From Mariannaea sp. PMI_226 (taxonomy: Eukaryota > Ascomycota > Sordariomycetes > Hypocreales > Nectriaceae): 64,000 nucleotides of DNA. Where the stretch lies: NCBI GenBank assembly GCA_024336345.1, contig JANFOG010000002.1:1612001-1676000 (forward strand), in the 5' to 3' direction. A program made the translations under genes and the position numbers. Within the stretch, counting starts at the first letter, position 1, and every line of letters starts with the position of its first letter. Of the stretch, positions 49,291-59,774 are shown piece after piece. The notes beneath the pieces are model-generated. The model made no database searches. It worked only from the letters and a program-made list of their open reading frames with translations, and was not told where the DNA came from.

Positions 49291-51627
49291 CGCGGCGCAG
49301 CCAAAGGCCATCTTGGACAGGTACGGCGAGAGTCCGATGCCTTGCATCAATAAGACCGCTTTCAGAGTCATTATTTGTCAAGAAGCTTGATTTTGCAGGT
49401 CCTTGAGGGCGTCTTGACATGTGTTCATGGGCAAACAGCTGTGCGCTCGGACCTTGCCTCGCTCGTCTCTGGATGATTGCTCTATCATGAGATTTGTTCT
49501 GACACTGATACCACGTGGCGGGCTGTCATCTTGCCCTCAGCTCTCAGTCCAGTGCTATTCCAGAACAACTCTAAAGGCGGCGCACTGAGACACACACTTG
49601 CTGCTGGCTTCGGTCTTGTGATGCACGGTGGCCACCAATTGCAGCCCAAAGGCGGTCTACTCATGCGTGCGCTACGAGTCAGGGCGTCCACAGGATTGCG
49701 TGCGTCGATCTCCCGCCGAACGCCAGAAGCTTTTGGCGCAAGCCATGTGAGCAACTCCAGGAATTGATTTTCGAAGCACACCCGCAACGCTTGCCAGGAG
49801 GGAGATCCAAATCCACGCCGCAATTCACACGTCGATCATCTGACAGTGATACAATACATTTTCACAGCAACGACAATAACTCTGATACCTGCCCGAATTA
49901 CGATCTACTATGTACAAGCAAGCGCGATTTCAGAAGAGCTCGCCCACCAATCATTGGCCTGCAAGAACCAGATGTGCGTCGTCGTAGTGGGATAACATTT
50001 ATGCTCATCTCATTATTTTCCATATTTGAAAAAACCATTTGTGCTATGCAAAGTCGTACCAGGTTTTTGCAAGCAGCTTTTCTCAGGCTGTCGGGTTGTT
50101 TCTCTTGGTGTCCATCAAATCAAGGGACAGATGGTTTCCTTGGCTATATGTGGTCTCATATATAATCTAGGATAGGTGACTATTGGTTGTGCCCTGGTTT
50201 ATTACTCTCAACTGGAGAATCTTGCTCATCTCCTGAGATGTGCCGCTCCTTTACTCCGAAGTGCATACTAACATTCTCTCAGGATGTGAGAAGCCTTCGT
50301 CCTCGATGCTGCCCTCTGGAACACCTCGTCGTCACTGGCCCCCCTCCCGAGTAGATTTGGCGTCGATATTACTGTCACTGACACAGAACATCTTACATTA
50401 AGGCTTGCCTTCCGCTTACCTTGGGCGAGGCAGTCTTCTTCACCAGTGGTTTCAAGAATTCCCCCTGACTAGGGGTCTTAAGTTCCAACTTCCAACTAAA
50501 TTCATTCCCGGTCAGGCGGGGTTGTCATCACGTTGCCGAGCGGGGTGCAACCATGTTGATGCATCTCGGGTCCCACTGGTCTACCAGACTCTTTTTTTTT
50601 TTCTGTTGCCTGGATGACTGGTCCAATACCCACCAACGGCCACATCCTTTCACGCGGGGAATCGTAGCTAGGCGTCCATCCTTCCCGTGCCGTTTGATGG
50701 GATGAAAGCTGGTACCCTCTGCATCCTCCGACGGAGATGCGTTGAGAACCTTGTGTGTAATTATTCCGGTCTTGAAAACAAGGTTGGCCACTTTCAAGCC
50801 ACATTATCGGTACTCTGCAACCTACTACCAAAATTGTTGGGATGTGACGCTCAGCTCTGGCACGCTTGAAATGCTTGGCGATGTGCTTTCAGCTTGGGCC
50901 AAGGTTGACCTGACCGTGCGTCTCTGCTCTCAGAGACTCTGTACGTATTATTACCTTTCACCAAGAATCATCTATCGACCATTCTTGCCAGTGATCAAGG
51001 TCAAGTATGTGATCACGGCGCCATTACTCTGAACGTTGCATCAAATACGTTTAGAGTTGGAATGACTAAAAATGTCTCCATCATGGTGCACTAGTTGGCA
51101 AATCCAAGGTAAAATGGCCGGCAATGGACTGCTCTTCTATCGCTGGCCTTCAACGAGATAAACTCATTTCATAACACGCTTGTTCCTATGTATTGAGACA
51201 TGCCTGTACGATGTTTTGATCCGTCTATAAGCTACCTTGAGCCACGGTAACTGTGTACATTAACTAAATGCTGATAAATTCAGATGAACTCCTAACAACA
51301 CCAACCATCTAGTACTTTTCATATGGAAGCCATCTCGGTCTCTTGCTAAAGCTCCCGGAGGACTTTTCAAATCATGGGAATATATCAAAATAAGATGCCT
51401 TCCTTCGTTTCTCTGGGTGACGACTCCATGCCTCACCATAAAACCATGCAAGTGATGTGTTTAGTCTCGTCTCTAACGGACTCTCTGGTCGGACAGGTTC
51501 CATCTCAACAACAGATCATGGTCAGTCTTCTTTCAACCTAGAGAGGGAAGAACGACGCAAGCTAGAATAGGGATGACATAGATAAGCAGAAGGCGGGAAG
51601 CCCGATTGTGATCTGTATGCCTCGCCT

Positions 51628-52564
51628 TTACCGACGGCGAGCTGCCACCGCAGTTCGGTTTCTCTTCAGAAGCAAATCCTTCGAGTTCTTGCTCTGCTTG
51701 CTCGTCTTGGGCGCCATTCGCTCATCTGCCTTCTTCGCCACGCGGTACACCGTAGACCCAACCCGCTCGTCCCGAGGACCGCGAGACTCGCTGGCCAGAC
51801 TCTTCTCAATGTCCGCAATCTTTCTCTTCTTGGCCCGCGCAACAACGGCATTTGAATTTTCGTCCTCGTCCTCGCTTGATGGGTCCTCGAGGAACTCGGC
51901 CGGCAGAAGATCGGGGACCTTAATCTTATCAGTCCGACGCCTCCTGCCAGCCGTCTCAACAGGTACTGGTGGTTCTTCGGCTGCTGAGCTTTCCACTGCA
52001 GACGCCTTTGCCTCATCCTGTGCCTTCTTCCGTTCCTCGGCTTGCTGCTTGAAGAGCACATCCCTTTGCTGACGCTTCCGCTTCTTCTCCGCCGCTTGTC
52101 TGAAGGTTCATTTAGTTAAGTTACAGGGGGAAAAAAGAGAAAACGGAAAGGCTGAATAAAAGTTGGGATAATAAAACTCACTCTTGAGCGGCCTTCTGGG
52201 CTGCTTGTGTTGATTTCTTCGCCTCCGATGCTACCCTGGTAGTCGAAACAGCCTCAGGCGCCTCGTCATCGCTCTCCTCATCTTCCTCCTCCACCTCGGG
52301 TGCAGGAGCAGGAGCTTTCGCGATGACAGGTGGAACGGCATCCGCACTCTCAGCAGCGTCATCGTCGTCTGTAAATACCTTCAGATTGCCCTTGGCAGGT
52401 ACTGAAGGGGAGGCCGCTGAGGTGGAGACTTCGCCATCCTTTGCTCTGACAGGCAACTTCTTCTGTGTCTGAGAATCAACCGAATCAGGCGCATCAACAA
52501 CACTGGTATCTGCTGCTGCTGCTGCTTCCAGCTCAGATTTTCTTTTCCGAGTCATAGGGGCCAT
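51628..52564 (-). CDS. UTP16: U3 snoRNA-associated protein UTP16/Bud21
   Basis: A component of the small-subunit processome, which acts with U3 snoRNA on pre-18S rRNA in the nucleolus. Two exons on the minus strand: 52564-52182 and 52099-51628, with an 82-nt intron; the product is 284 aa. The N-terminal half is acidic and low in complexity, with DDDDAAESADAV and EEEDEESDDEAPE stretches. The C-terminal half carries the conserved family block: a Lys/Arg/Gln-rich helix, then KIKVPDLLPAEFLED, an acidic patch, and a tail containing GSTVYRVAKK and a very basic LLKRNRTAVAARRR end. The composition fits a nucleolar rRNA-processing factor. The start is the first ATG, followed by a basic MTRKRK that may act as a nuclear signal. 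Confidence 0.85.
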
Positions 52565-53056
52565 TGTGACTGTGTGTGTTCGTTTCGTGTGAGATTTCAC
52601 CAAAAAAAAAGAAAAAGGTTGCAGTGAAGTGATGAGAAGATGCGTGTGGCAGAGTGTTGAGAGCCAAATTACAAAAACCAGTAGAAGAACCAAGCAATTG
52701 GAAAAAATGCTTTTCTCTCTCTGTGCCTGCAAAATCCCTGCTGTCAAGTTTGCAGAAATTCTTACGCGATGAAGTGATTCGGATACTGCTGTTTAGGTAA
52801 AATGCCCATGAGCAAGCATGGAAAAAAAAAAATTATATCAGAGGTCGTTGCGCGAGGAGCCCTATGATTGGCTGATTCTACCGTGGCTTACTGCTGGTGT
52901 GGCTGGAGCCCCCAATCGGCCTCATACAATGGCGATCCCCAGTACATCCACCTGTTCACTTACAAAAACTGGTTTCAGTTTCGGCAATTGCTGGATAGAT
53001 ACCAGCCGGTTCATTTCTCTAGTCTCGCATTCATTTTTTTCCAGTTATATCTCACT
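52565..53056. promoter_or_regulatory. Shared upstream region of UTP16 and the mitochondrial TPR-like gene
   Basis: 492 bp separate the two divergent start codons. A short A run lies at about 52822-52832. T-rich tracts lie near both starts. No further coding sequence is visible. The frame of the plus-strand gene extends upstream of 53057 without a stop, but the upstream part contains no better start. Confidence 0.55.
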
Positions 53057-54216
53057 ATGTCCCGCCATCTGAGGAACCGGCAGCTTTGTGCTCAGCTGTG
53101 GCCCTGTCCCGCAAGAGCAGCATCTTCAAGGACGCCTGCTTTATTGCTCGCGCGAGCTGCTGCTATCCCATCACAGCGTCCTATAGTTGACGGATCATGT
53201 CAATCTCGAACATATGCTGCACCGCGAGCTCCTAGGCCTGCTCCTAGACCCAGTCCCAGACCAGCGCCCAAGGCTGTACCAAGGCCAGTGCCATCCGTCT
53301 CTGAGAAGTTCAATCTCAATGGCATCACTGAAGAGGACTTTGAGGCAGCCGTGAAAGCAACCGGAGTTTTCAATAGTATGTCAGCGGCAGAATACTACGC
53401 AGTTGCAAAACGATTTGATGACGCCATCAGAAATGGCACAAGTCCTTACAATGTGAGGCTGGATGGGGGTGAGTGAACTTCAAGGGCATCCAAATGATGA
53501 TATAAATTAAAAAAAAAAAAACCCCGCTAACGAAGTGCTCTCAAGTCCCCGTATCTGCGTTGTATGATGTAGGGTGTATCATATTCTATGTAAAGGGAAC
53601 GACAGGGCAAAGCGCGACATATGCGTCCGTCATGTGGTTATCGGCATCCGAGATGGGCAGTCGTCCCGCGACCATCTCGTTGGCCCGAATGATCGTTCGC
53701 AACGACGCCTGGGGCAAGATGGCTCACTTCAAAGGGGTTGAGCAACGCTTCAGAAAACTCTCCGCTGAGGGGAAGGATCCCAACGCCCTCACCGTCCAGG
53801 CCGAGCTGCTATACGTGCTTGGAAACTATAACGAGGCGGCCAAGGCAGCGAAGAGGGCGCTAGAGGTCGGAAACAACAAGTTTGAATGGGAACCGGAGTG
53901 CAGACTATTCCTAGCAAAATCATACATCAAACTAGGAAAGAAAGTTGAAGCCAAAGAGGTGCTGGATTCCTTGGAGCATTTATCCCTTGGCGAGGTACAC
54001 GAGACCCTTGGCCAGCTGCTTCTATCTACCGACCCAGAAAAGGCACAGCAGCACATCTTCATGGCGGGATACAATGGAAGGCCTGGCATGTATGGTTTGC
54101 TCTCAGAGGCTGCCATTGATGGCCAGGCAAGCGCCAAAGATGCAGAAGAGAGAAAAGAGATGAATCGCTGGGCAATGGAGTGGGCACGCCTAGCTGACAA
54201 GAATGCAGAGTTTTAA
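53057..54216 (+). CDS. Probable mitochondrial TPR-like protein, unknown function
   Basis: Two exons: 53057-53468 and 53546-54216, with a 77-nt intron that has a CGCTAAC branch site; the product is 360 aa. The first 50 residues are rich in Arg, Ala and Ser, with almost no acidic residues, and look like a mitochondrial presequence. A Pro/Arg repeat (PRPAPRPSPRPAP) at about 55-75 separates it from a folded part. The C-terminal 200 residues show helix-turn-helix repeats of TPR or Sel1 type, such as ALTVQAELLYVLGNYNEAAKAAKRALE and a RLFLAKSYIKLGKKVEAKEVL unit. An alternative in-frame acceptor at 53572 would remove nine residues. The family is not recognised beyond this; a role in mitochondrial assembly is only a guess from targeting and repeats. 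Confidence 0.75.
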
Positions 54217-54270
54217 AGTAATTTTTTTTTTGTCCAAGAAGGGAGTTTCATTACTGTACGATAGCCAATT
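54217..54270. other. 54-bp gap between convergent stop codons
   Basis: The TPR-like gene and the photolyase gene end tail to tail, 54 bp apart. Their 3' UTRs must overlap unless both are very short. A T9 run at 54224-54232 lies in the gap. Confidence 0.7.
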
Positions 54271-56230
54271 TCATGGACGGCGCTGTTTCCCAGAGAACAT
54301 ATCTATCAATGTCTTCTGCTTTTTCTGATTCGTCCCAGACTTGGCGTTGCTGTTGCGTTTTCTTTGCTGGTCAGCCCCATGGTCATCTAGGTCAGCGTGG
54401 GCGCCGTCATCGCTGTCAAACTCATCTTGCATCTCTGCTTCATCTCCGTGTGGAAACTTCTCTCGCCATGTCCCATCCAAGACTTCACTGTCATTACCAT
54501 GAAGGCCAACGCTAAAGGCTGTCTTCATCGCATTCAGACAGATGTTCCTCCGCTCAGAAAAGTCAAACATCGGTTTGGGATATGTTCCCTCTTCCTTGTC
54601 CGTTAACCCGTCACCCTTGATACGTACACCGGCTCTCCTTTGATCTGGCAAAGGCGCTTTCCACGGCTCATAGATGTACTTTTCATCCATGTTCTTTAAT
54701 TCAGGTACCCATCGACGAACGAAGTTGCCCTGCTTATCCCACTTCTTCCCAAACGAGATAGGGCTATAGCATCGATAGTATTGCGAGAAGAAAGCCGTGC
54801 AAGACAGCCATTGCCAGTTCCCAGCATTGCAGGCCGGTTCGTGGTCCAGCAGCCACTCTTCAAAGACTTCGCATCCCCGCTCCCAATCGACATAGCACCC
54901 GCCTCTGGTGAGGAAGCATGCGACGCTGTGGCGCCCGAGATGATGGATCCAGCCTTCCTCTTTGAGCTGGCGCATGAGAGCATCGATCCACGGGAAGCCT
55001 GTGACGCCATTTTTCCATCTCTTGAACCACTGTTCGGCTTGTTCAGAGTCAACATGATACTCTCCTGTGATCATGTCTGTATCGGGATCCCTCTTGGACG
55101 GTAGATGCCAAGGGATAAATCGACAGTACGGGTTCTTCGCGGTTTGACTGAAAACACTTCCCAGAGCTGCCTGGGCTGCGAAATACATATCTCGGAAAAG
55201 CAACTGGCCGATGAGGCTTTCTGGTGGTGTCGAAGCCCCTTTGCCGAATTCATCGACAACCTCTTTGACGCGCCAATAAAACTCTCGAACGGAGAGCGCA
55301 CCGAAGTGTAAGAAGGGCGAAAGAAGAGTTGTCGCTTGAGGCTCAAATTGAGCGGGGTTTGTCCTAGGTTTTTCAAACGTCGCTGTGTATCTCTTATTGG
55401 CGATGATCTTCTCGAGTGACTTCAGAGCTACCGTTTCCCCTCCACGATGAGGAGTTGTGGCGGATGGAAATCCCAGCTCCTCCATGGTTTCTATGGCGAA
55501 ATCCCCGTTAGGCCCCGAAATTTGATTGTAGCCTGTATCCTTTTCAGTCCTCACTTCCTTGTTGAGGTCGGTATTCGTGTCGGGTTGGTCTTGTTCAAAG
55601 CCCACGGGCATCTCTCCGGGATTCGGCAGATGATCCGGAGCTGGTATTGGTTTGCGGATCTTCCCAACTTTCTTTCCAGCCTCCTGAAGCTGGGTGATGG
55701 ACATTGTAGGCTTTCCTCCGTGCTTCTCGACCACTTGGTCGCTGTCCCAAAGAGTTCTGCCGGAGCGGACGATGACCTCAACGCCCGCGTCTTGGGCGGC
55801 CTGGGCAACAACACCATCTCTTTCGCGAGCATAATCATCGGTGTCTTTCTCAAATACTAGATGGGTCACCTCCCAGGCTTTGAAGAGCTTTGGAAATAGT
55901 GTCTGGGGCGCTTCTCTTAAGACGAACAGCTTTGAGTTGGGGTTGAGCTTGGTTATGGAACTAGACAAGTCATTCTGGCAGTCCAACCTGATTCCCGGTT
56001 AGAATGAAAGCTTCAGGCGCTCTCGGTGGCCTAAAATAAGATATTGCCTCTTACAGAAATTGCCATCGGTTCAGACCTCCCCTTGCTCGATAGACATAGT
56101 GCGGATCCCAGGTAAAAATAGGCCACAACACGTCCGGATCAAGGTCCAAGGCAGCCTTGAGAGCCGGAGAGTCATGGAGGCGTAGATCCGTACGGAACCA
56201 GTATATTACTCTTGGGTTTCCCTTTGCCAT
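54271..56230 (-). CDS. (6-4) photolyase/animal-type cryptochrome
   Basis: A flavoprotein that repairs (6-4) UV photoproducts with blue light; fungal members also act in light signalling. Two exons on the minus strand: 56230-56055 and 55987-54271, with a 67-nt intron; the product is 630 aa. The N-terminal alpha/beta antenna domain starts near VIYWFRTDLRLHDSPAL. The FAD-binding helical domain includes LLSPFLHFGALSVREFYWRV near 280-299 and GNWQWLSCTAFF near 448-459. The catalytic histidine pair of (6-4) enzymes is present as H408 and H412 in WIHHLGRHSVACFLTRGG, which favours a (6-4) enzyme over a CPD photolyase or DASH. The C-terminus is acidic, then basic, and ends with a PIP-box-like peptide at 616-623. 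The start is the ATG nearest the conserved N-terminus. Confidence 0.92.
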
Positions 56231-59200
56231 TCTTTGCAATATTCCTTGTTACGATCCTTTGACGTTTTTGGATTACTTTGGTGAGGGCACATATCGCACA
56301 AAAATTGCATTTGCTTCGCATTTGAGCAAGTCGATGATGTCAACGACCGTGAAGCAAGCCCCAGCCCCAAGCTCAGCCACAGCCACATATAAACGAGATG
56401 TGCATTAGTGAGACAAGGCTGGGAAAAAACAAAGAATATTGACGCGTTTTGAATCTCATCGTTCGAGCAGCAGATCGTGCTTGGTCTGTGAGGCACGGAT
56501 GCCTGCGTGATTGCGAGTGATTGTCTCTGGAATGTTTATTGCTTATTCTACCTATATATCGAGAGGTGCTGTGTATCAAAAATCAACATTGGAGTGATCC
56601 TTTGGAGTGATCCTCAGTCTTCTTTACGGACTTTTGGTATTCAGATGAGAGATATCAAAATAGTTACTCGATACTATTTGCTTAGGCAAAGGCGAGGTGG
56701 TCAGTATTAGCCGTGCATTGGCTCAGCGTCACGGACGCCTCGCATCTATCCATAGCTTGTCGAACCTTGAGCTGTTAACAAAGGAAAAGCCATTAGGAAA
56801 CCTCACCAAAGTAATACCAACTCGTATAGACAAAGCAACTTGCATGGGAAATGATAATCAGGGGCGATGGTACGTGGCGGTTATTTCACATTTGCTATCC
56901 GCCAAGCGAATCATGGTAGTTGTAGACAACTCGTGGAAAAGGTCTCAGACGTTGCTTTTCCTGAGACTATGTAGACATATTGGCGGTTGCTATTAATTAT
57001 TACCCGCCCTACATGGCTAGTTGAGGAGAGTAGAAGGGAAAGTTCTTCTTGTCCCTCTCTCTCACGCACTCTCCCGTCCCGTCTCGTCACGGCAAAGCAC
57101 GGTTAGAGAGGGTCAAGAGAGGGCTCAACTTATTCGCTCTCGGTTTGCCATGTGAATTGCACCGGCGCCGAGCTATTCAGAGACATTGATTCACAAGCTG
57201 TCAAGCCGCTGCCCTACAGGCTACGTAGGAGAGGGTTCTGCGGCTGAGTGGCACGGATGAGCGCCAGGGAGATATACGCAATACAACAGGAGGAGGTATG
57301 CAAATGCTCTGGGCGTCTTGCAGAAGACTATCCAACATTCTAGTAGACTAATCATATGTTAGGTAGCAGTCATATATATTCTGGTTGAGCGTGTCTCACT
57401 TTTTGGTTGGGCTCATAACCTACTGCCTAGGTAGTTGGTCTTTAAGGACGCCGCCTCCCCTTCGTTCCAAGCTGATTCGTTTGTGAAAGTATAGTCCGAT
57501 TTTGCACTGGCGGCCTAGTTTTCCTTGGCTTCCTTTTTTTTTTCCTTTTTATTATTTTTGGGATGGTGGAAGAGAGGGGGGTGAAGGGGAGGGGGGGTTG
57601 TTGATAAACTGGTTTAATTGCGTTCATGCGATATTCACCAAATCAAGACAGAACCAACCACTGGACTGTGCTGCTTCTCCTTTATGTTTGCCACCCTCCA
57701 GCGAATGAGATAGCAGAGTGCTGCCTATTCAAATCCACCCACTGCCTCTTGAGAAGTGCTAAGAGTAATTATTCTCCGAAGCTCCCTACTTAAATCCATA
57801 TTACAACGTCCACCACATAAGGGGACGAGCCGTGTCTGCAGGCCTCTGATGTTCCCTCCTTAGGTCATCGTATCTGCGATCGTGGTCGCCTTTGCAGGCC
57901 AAATGAGCGATGAAGGGTGTGTGCATGAGCTGTCTCACGACTCGACTGTGCTTCACATCGATCTCTCTGTGTCTATGGGGCGGGGAGAGAGGGGGGGGGG
58001 GGGTCGGGCACATGGGGATATTGGACGCACATGAACCAGCCCGTTGAGCAACTTTCGCTTTTCCGTGACTGAGGCTGTGTTGGCCAGCGCCCAGCACATG
58101 CCGAAGCGAGATTCCCTTTTGTGTAGCTCGGACGCTGTGTCTCGGTGTTCGTTGCGGGTTTGTTTGCTGCACCTACCTCGGTATCCTACCCTGGAGGAAA
58201 CCGCACTCTTTGGTTCGGAGCATGTCTGAGGGGATGCTCTTGTTGGGAATTAATCAGTGGACAATTCGTGGATTAAATACCGACTAAACGTTGCTATCCG
58301 CATTTGATGCACAGTACTATGCATGAACCAAAAAGCTGTCATCAACATATTGGTATATCGTCAATGGACAATGGACCATCACCAGTCAGATTGTAGCGTT
58401 TCCATTCTCGGTTGATGCCAACGTTCTCTTTTAGCAGTAACATGCGGTGGGAATTGCAGCAGCTTGCAGAAGGAACACAAGGCAGATGACAAAAGTCCAA
58501 GTAATCATACATGCTTACTCATACGTATATTGCTTAATCTGTATGATCAACAAATAAGTCCAACCAGGTCGCGAAATCCCTGTACCGAGTCAAGCGGAAT
58601 GAGCCGGCGGCAGACACATCGCAACACGAGGTGCGGAGACCAATCACCAGGTGGAACAAGGCTGCTCTGCCCATGTTGACCACAAGACGTAAGTCTCGGC
58701 AGCCAAATAGGCATGCCGTAAGTTCTATTTTCTTATTCTACTGACAGAAGTAACTCGTACGCTTACAGTCCCACACGCGCACACCGGTGATACCTGCATA
58801 ACCAAATGGGAAGCGGTAGGTCTGAATGAACAAGATTTTGTATCAGAAAGTTGGGTGAGGTAGAGGATGGTCGATGCTACCAAGACACGGCCTAGCGAGA
58901 GGCCACGACTAGTTAGATAATGAATGATTGGCAATGGCGAGCTGGAATGAGAATGAGGCCTTTGAACTATTGACCAACGCCGAAAGCATAGCAGTATTTC
59001 ATACGCAGTCGTCAATCGAGACTAACAGCAAGAAGAAAAATGATCTGCAGCCAAAAATGGCAGTGGATGACTCTCGACAACAGACCGCACGCGGTCGGTG
59101 GTTTGCTCGCACTTAGTACCCTTTTGTATTCTGTAATGTGGCGTGGGATATTGTGCGACGTGTTGATTCTTGCATAGAGTCTTATAGCTCACAGAAGTCT

Positions 59201-59746
59201 ATTATTAGCAAAAGATGCCGTGTCTCGATCAATTAAAAAGGCAGAGCGAAGACTTGGAAGGGGGGGGGGGAGGGGGATGGCTGGACGACGAAGCCCTCCT
59301 GGTGGTAGCCCGTTGCTCGAGACACAGCGAGGCTCGAAATGGATGGGCGTGGGCTGGGACGCTTAGGAACTCGATGCCAATATGATGGCTCAGAATCGAT
59401 CTGCGTACTATCAGGTGGCTGCAGTCTTTGAGGCCTTTTGTCATGAGGTCGCGGGAGACGGGTTGTTTATTCATCACCCACCCTGGCTGTGTAGCCAAGG
59501 AGTCATCTGCTGTCTAGCTGTACGAATACTACTGTATGTATGTCTGTCCTTGTGCTCGTATGCGTATCGTTGAGCCATGTCTATTCGCGCTTGTAGGGTG
59601 AGACATCCAAGGATGATGCCCCCAAGCCAGATGAAGTAGTTGTTTACTACGTATTAAATCGTGAGCGTAGTAATTTCTGCCTTCATAGCAATCCACCAAC
59701 CAAGGCCCCCCCTCAGCTCTGAAAAGGATTCGCCGCGAATTACCGC

Positions 59747-59774
59747 GCTCAGGGCACGCTCAGGGCACGCTCAC
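59747..59774 (+). repeat. 11-bp tandem repeat (GCTCAGGGCAC)
   Basis: Two perfect copies at 59747-59757 and 59758-59768, followed by a partial third copy (GCTCAC). Confidence 0.85.

Larger units (their letters stand above)
41573..51627. other. 10 kb region without a recognisable gene
   Basis: Between the start of the RING-PH-VWA gene and the stop of UTP16, no frame gives a protein with family features or a convincing multi-exon gene. The left part must contain the promoter of the RING-PH-VWA gene. Contents seen: a 28-nt A run at 42295-42322, (GGAA)n around 42813-42838, TACTCCGTA at 43543-43551, an inverted repeat at 45541-45559, TACGGAGTA at 47517-47525 and a 21-nt G run at 49270-49290. Base composition looks ordinary, without the extreme AT bias of heavily RIP-mutated repeats. 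Open frames such as 47151-47552 or 49477-49767 were considered and not accepted. Confidence 0.55.
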
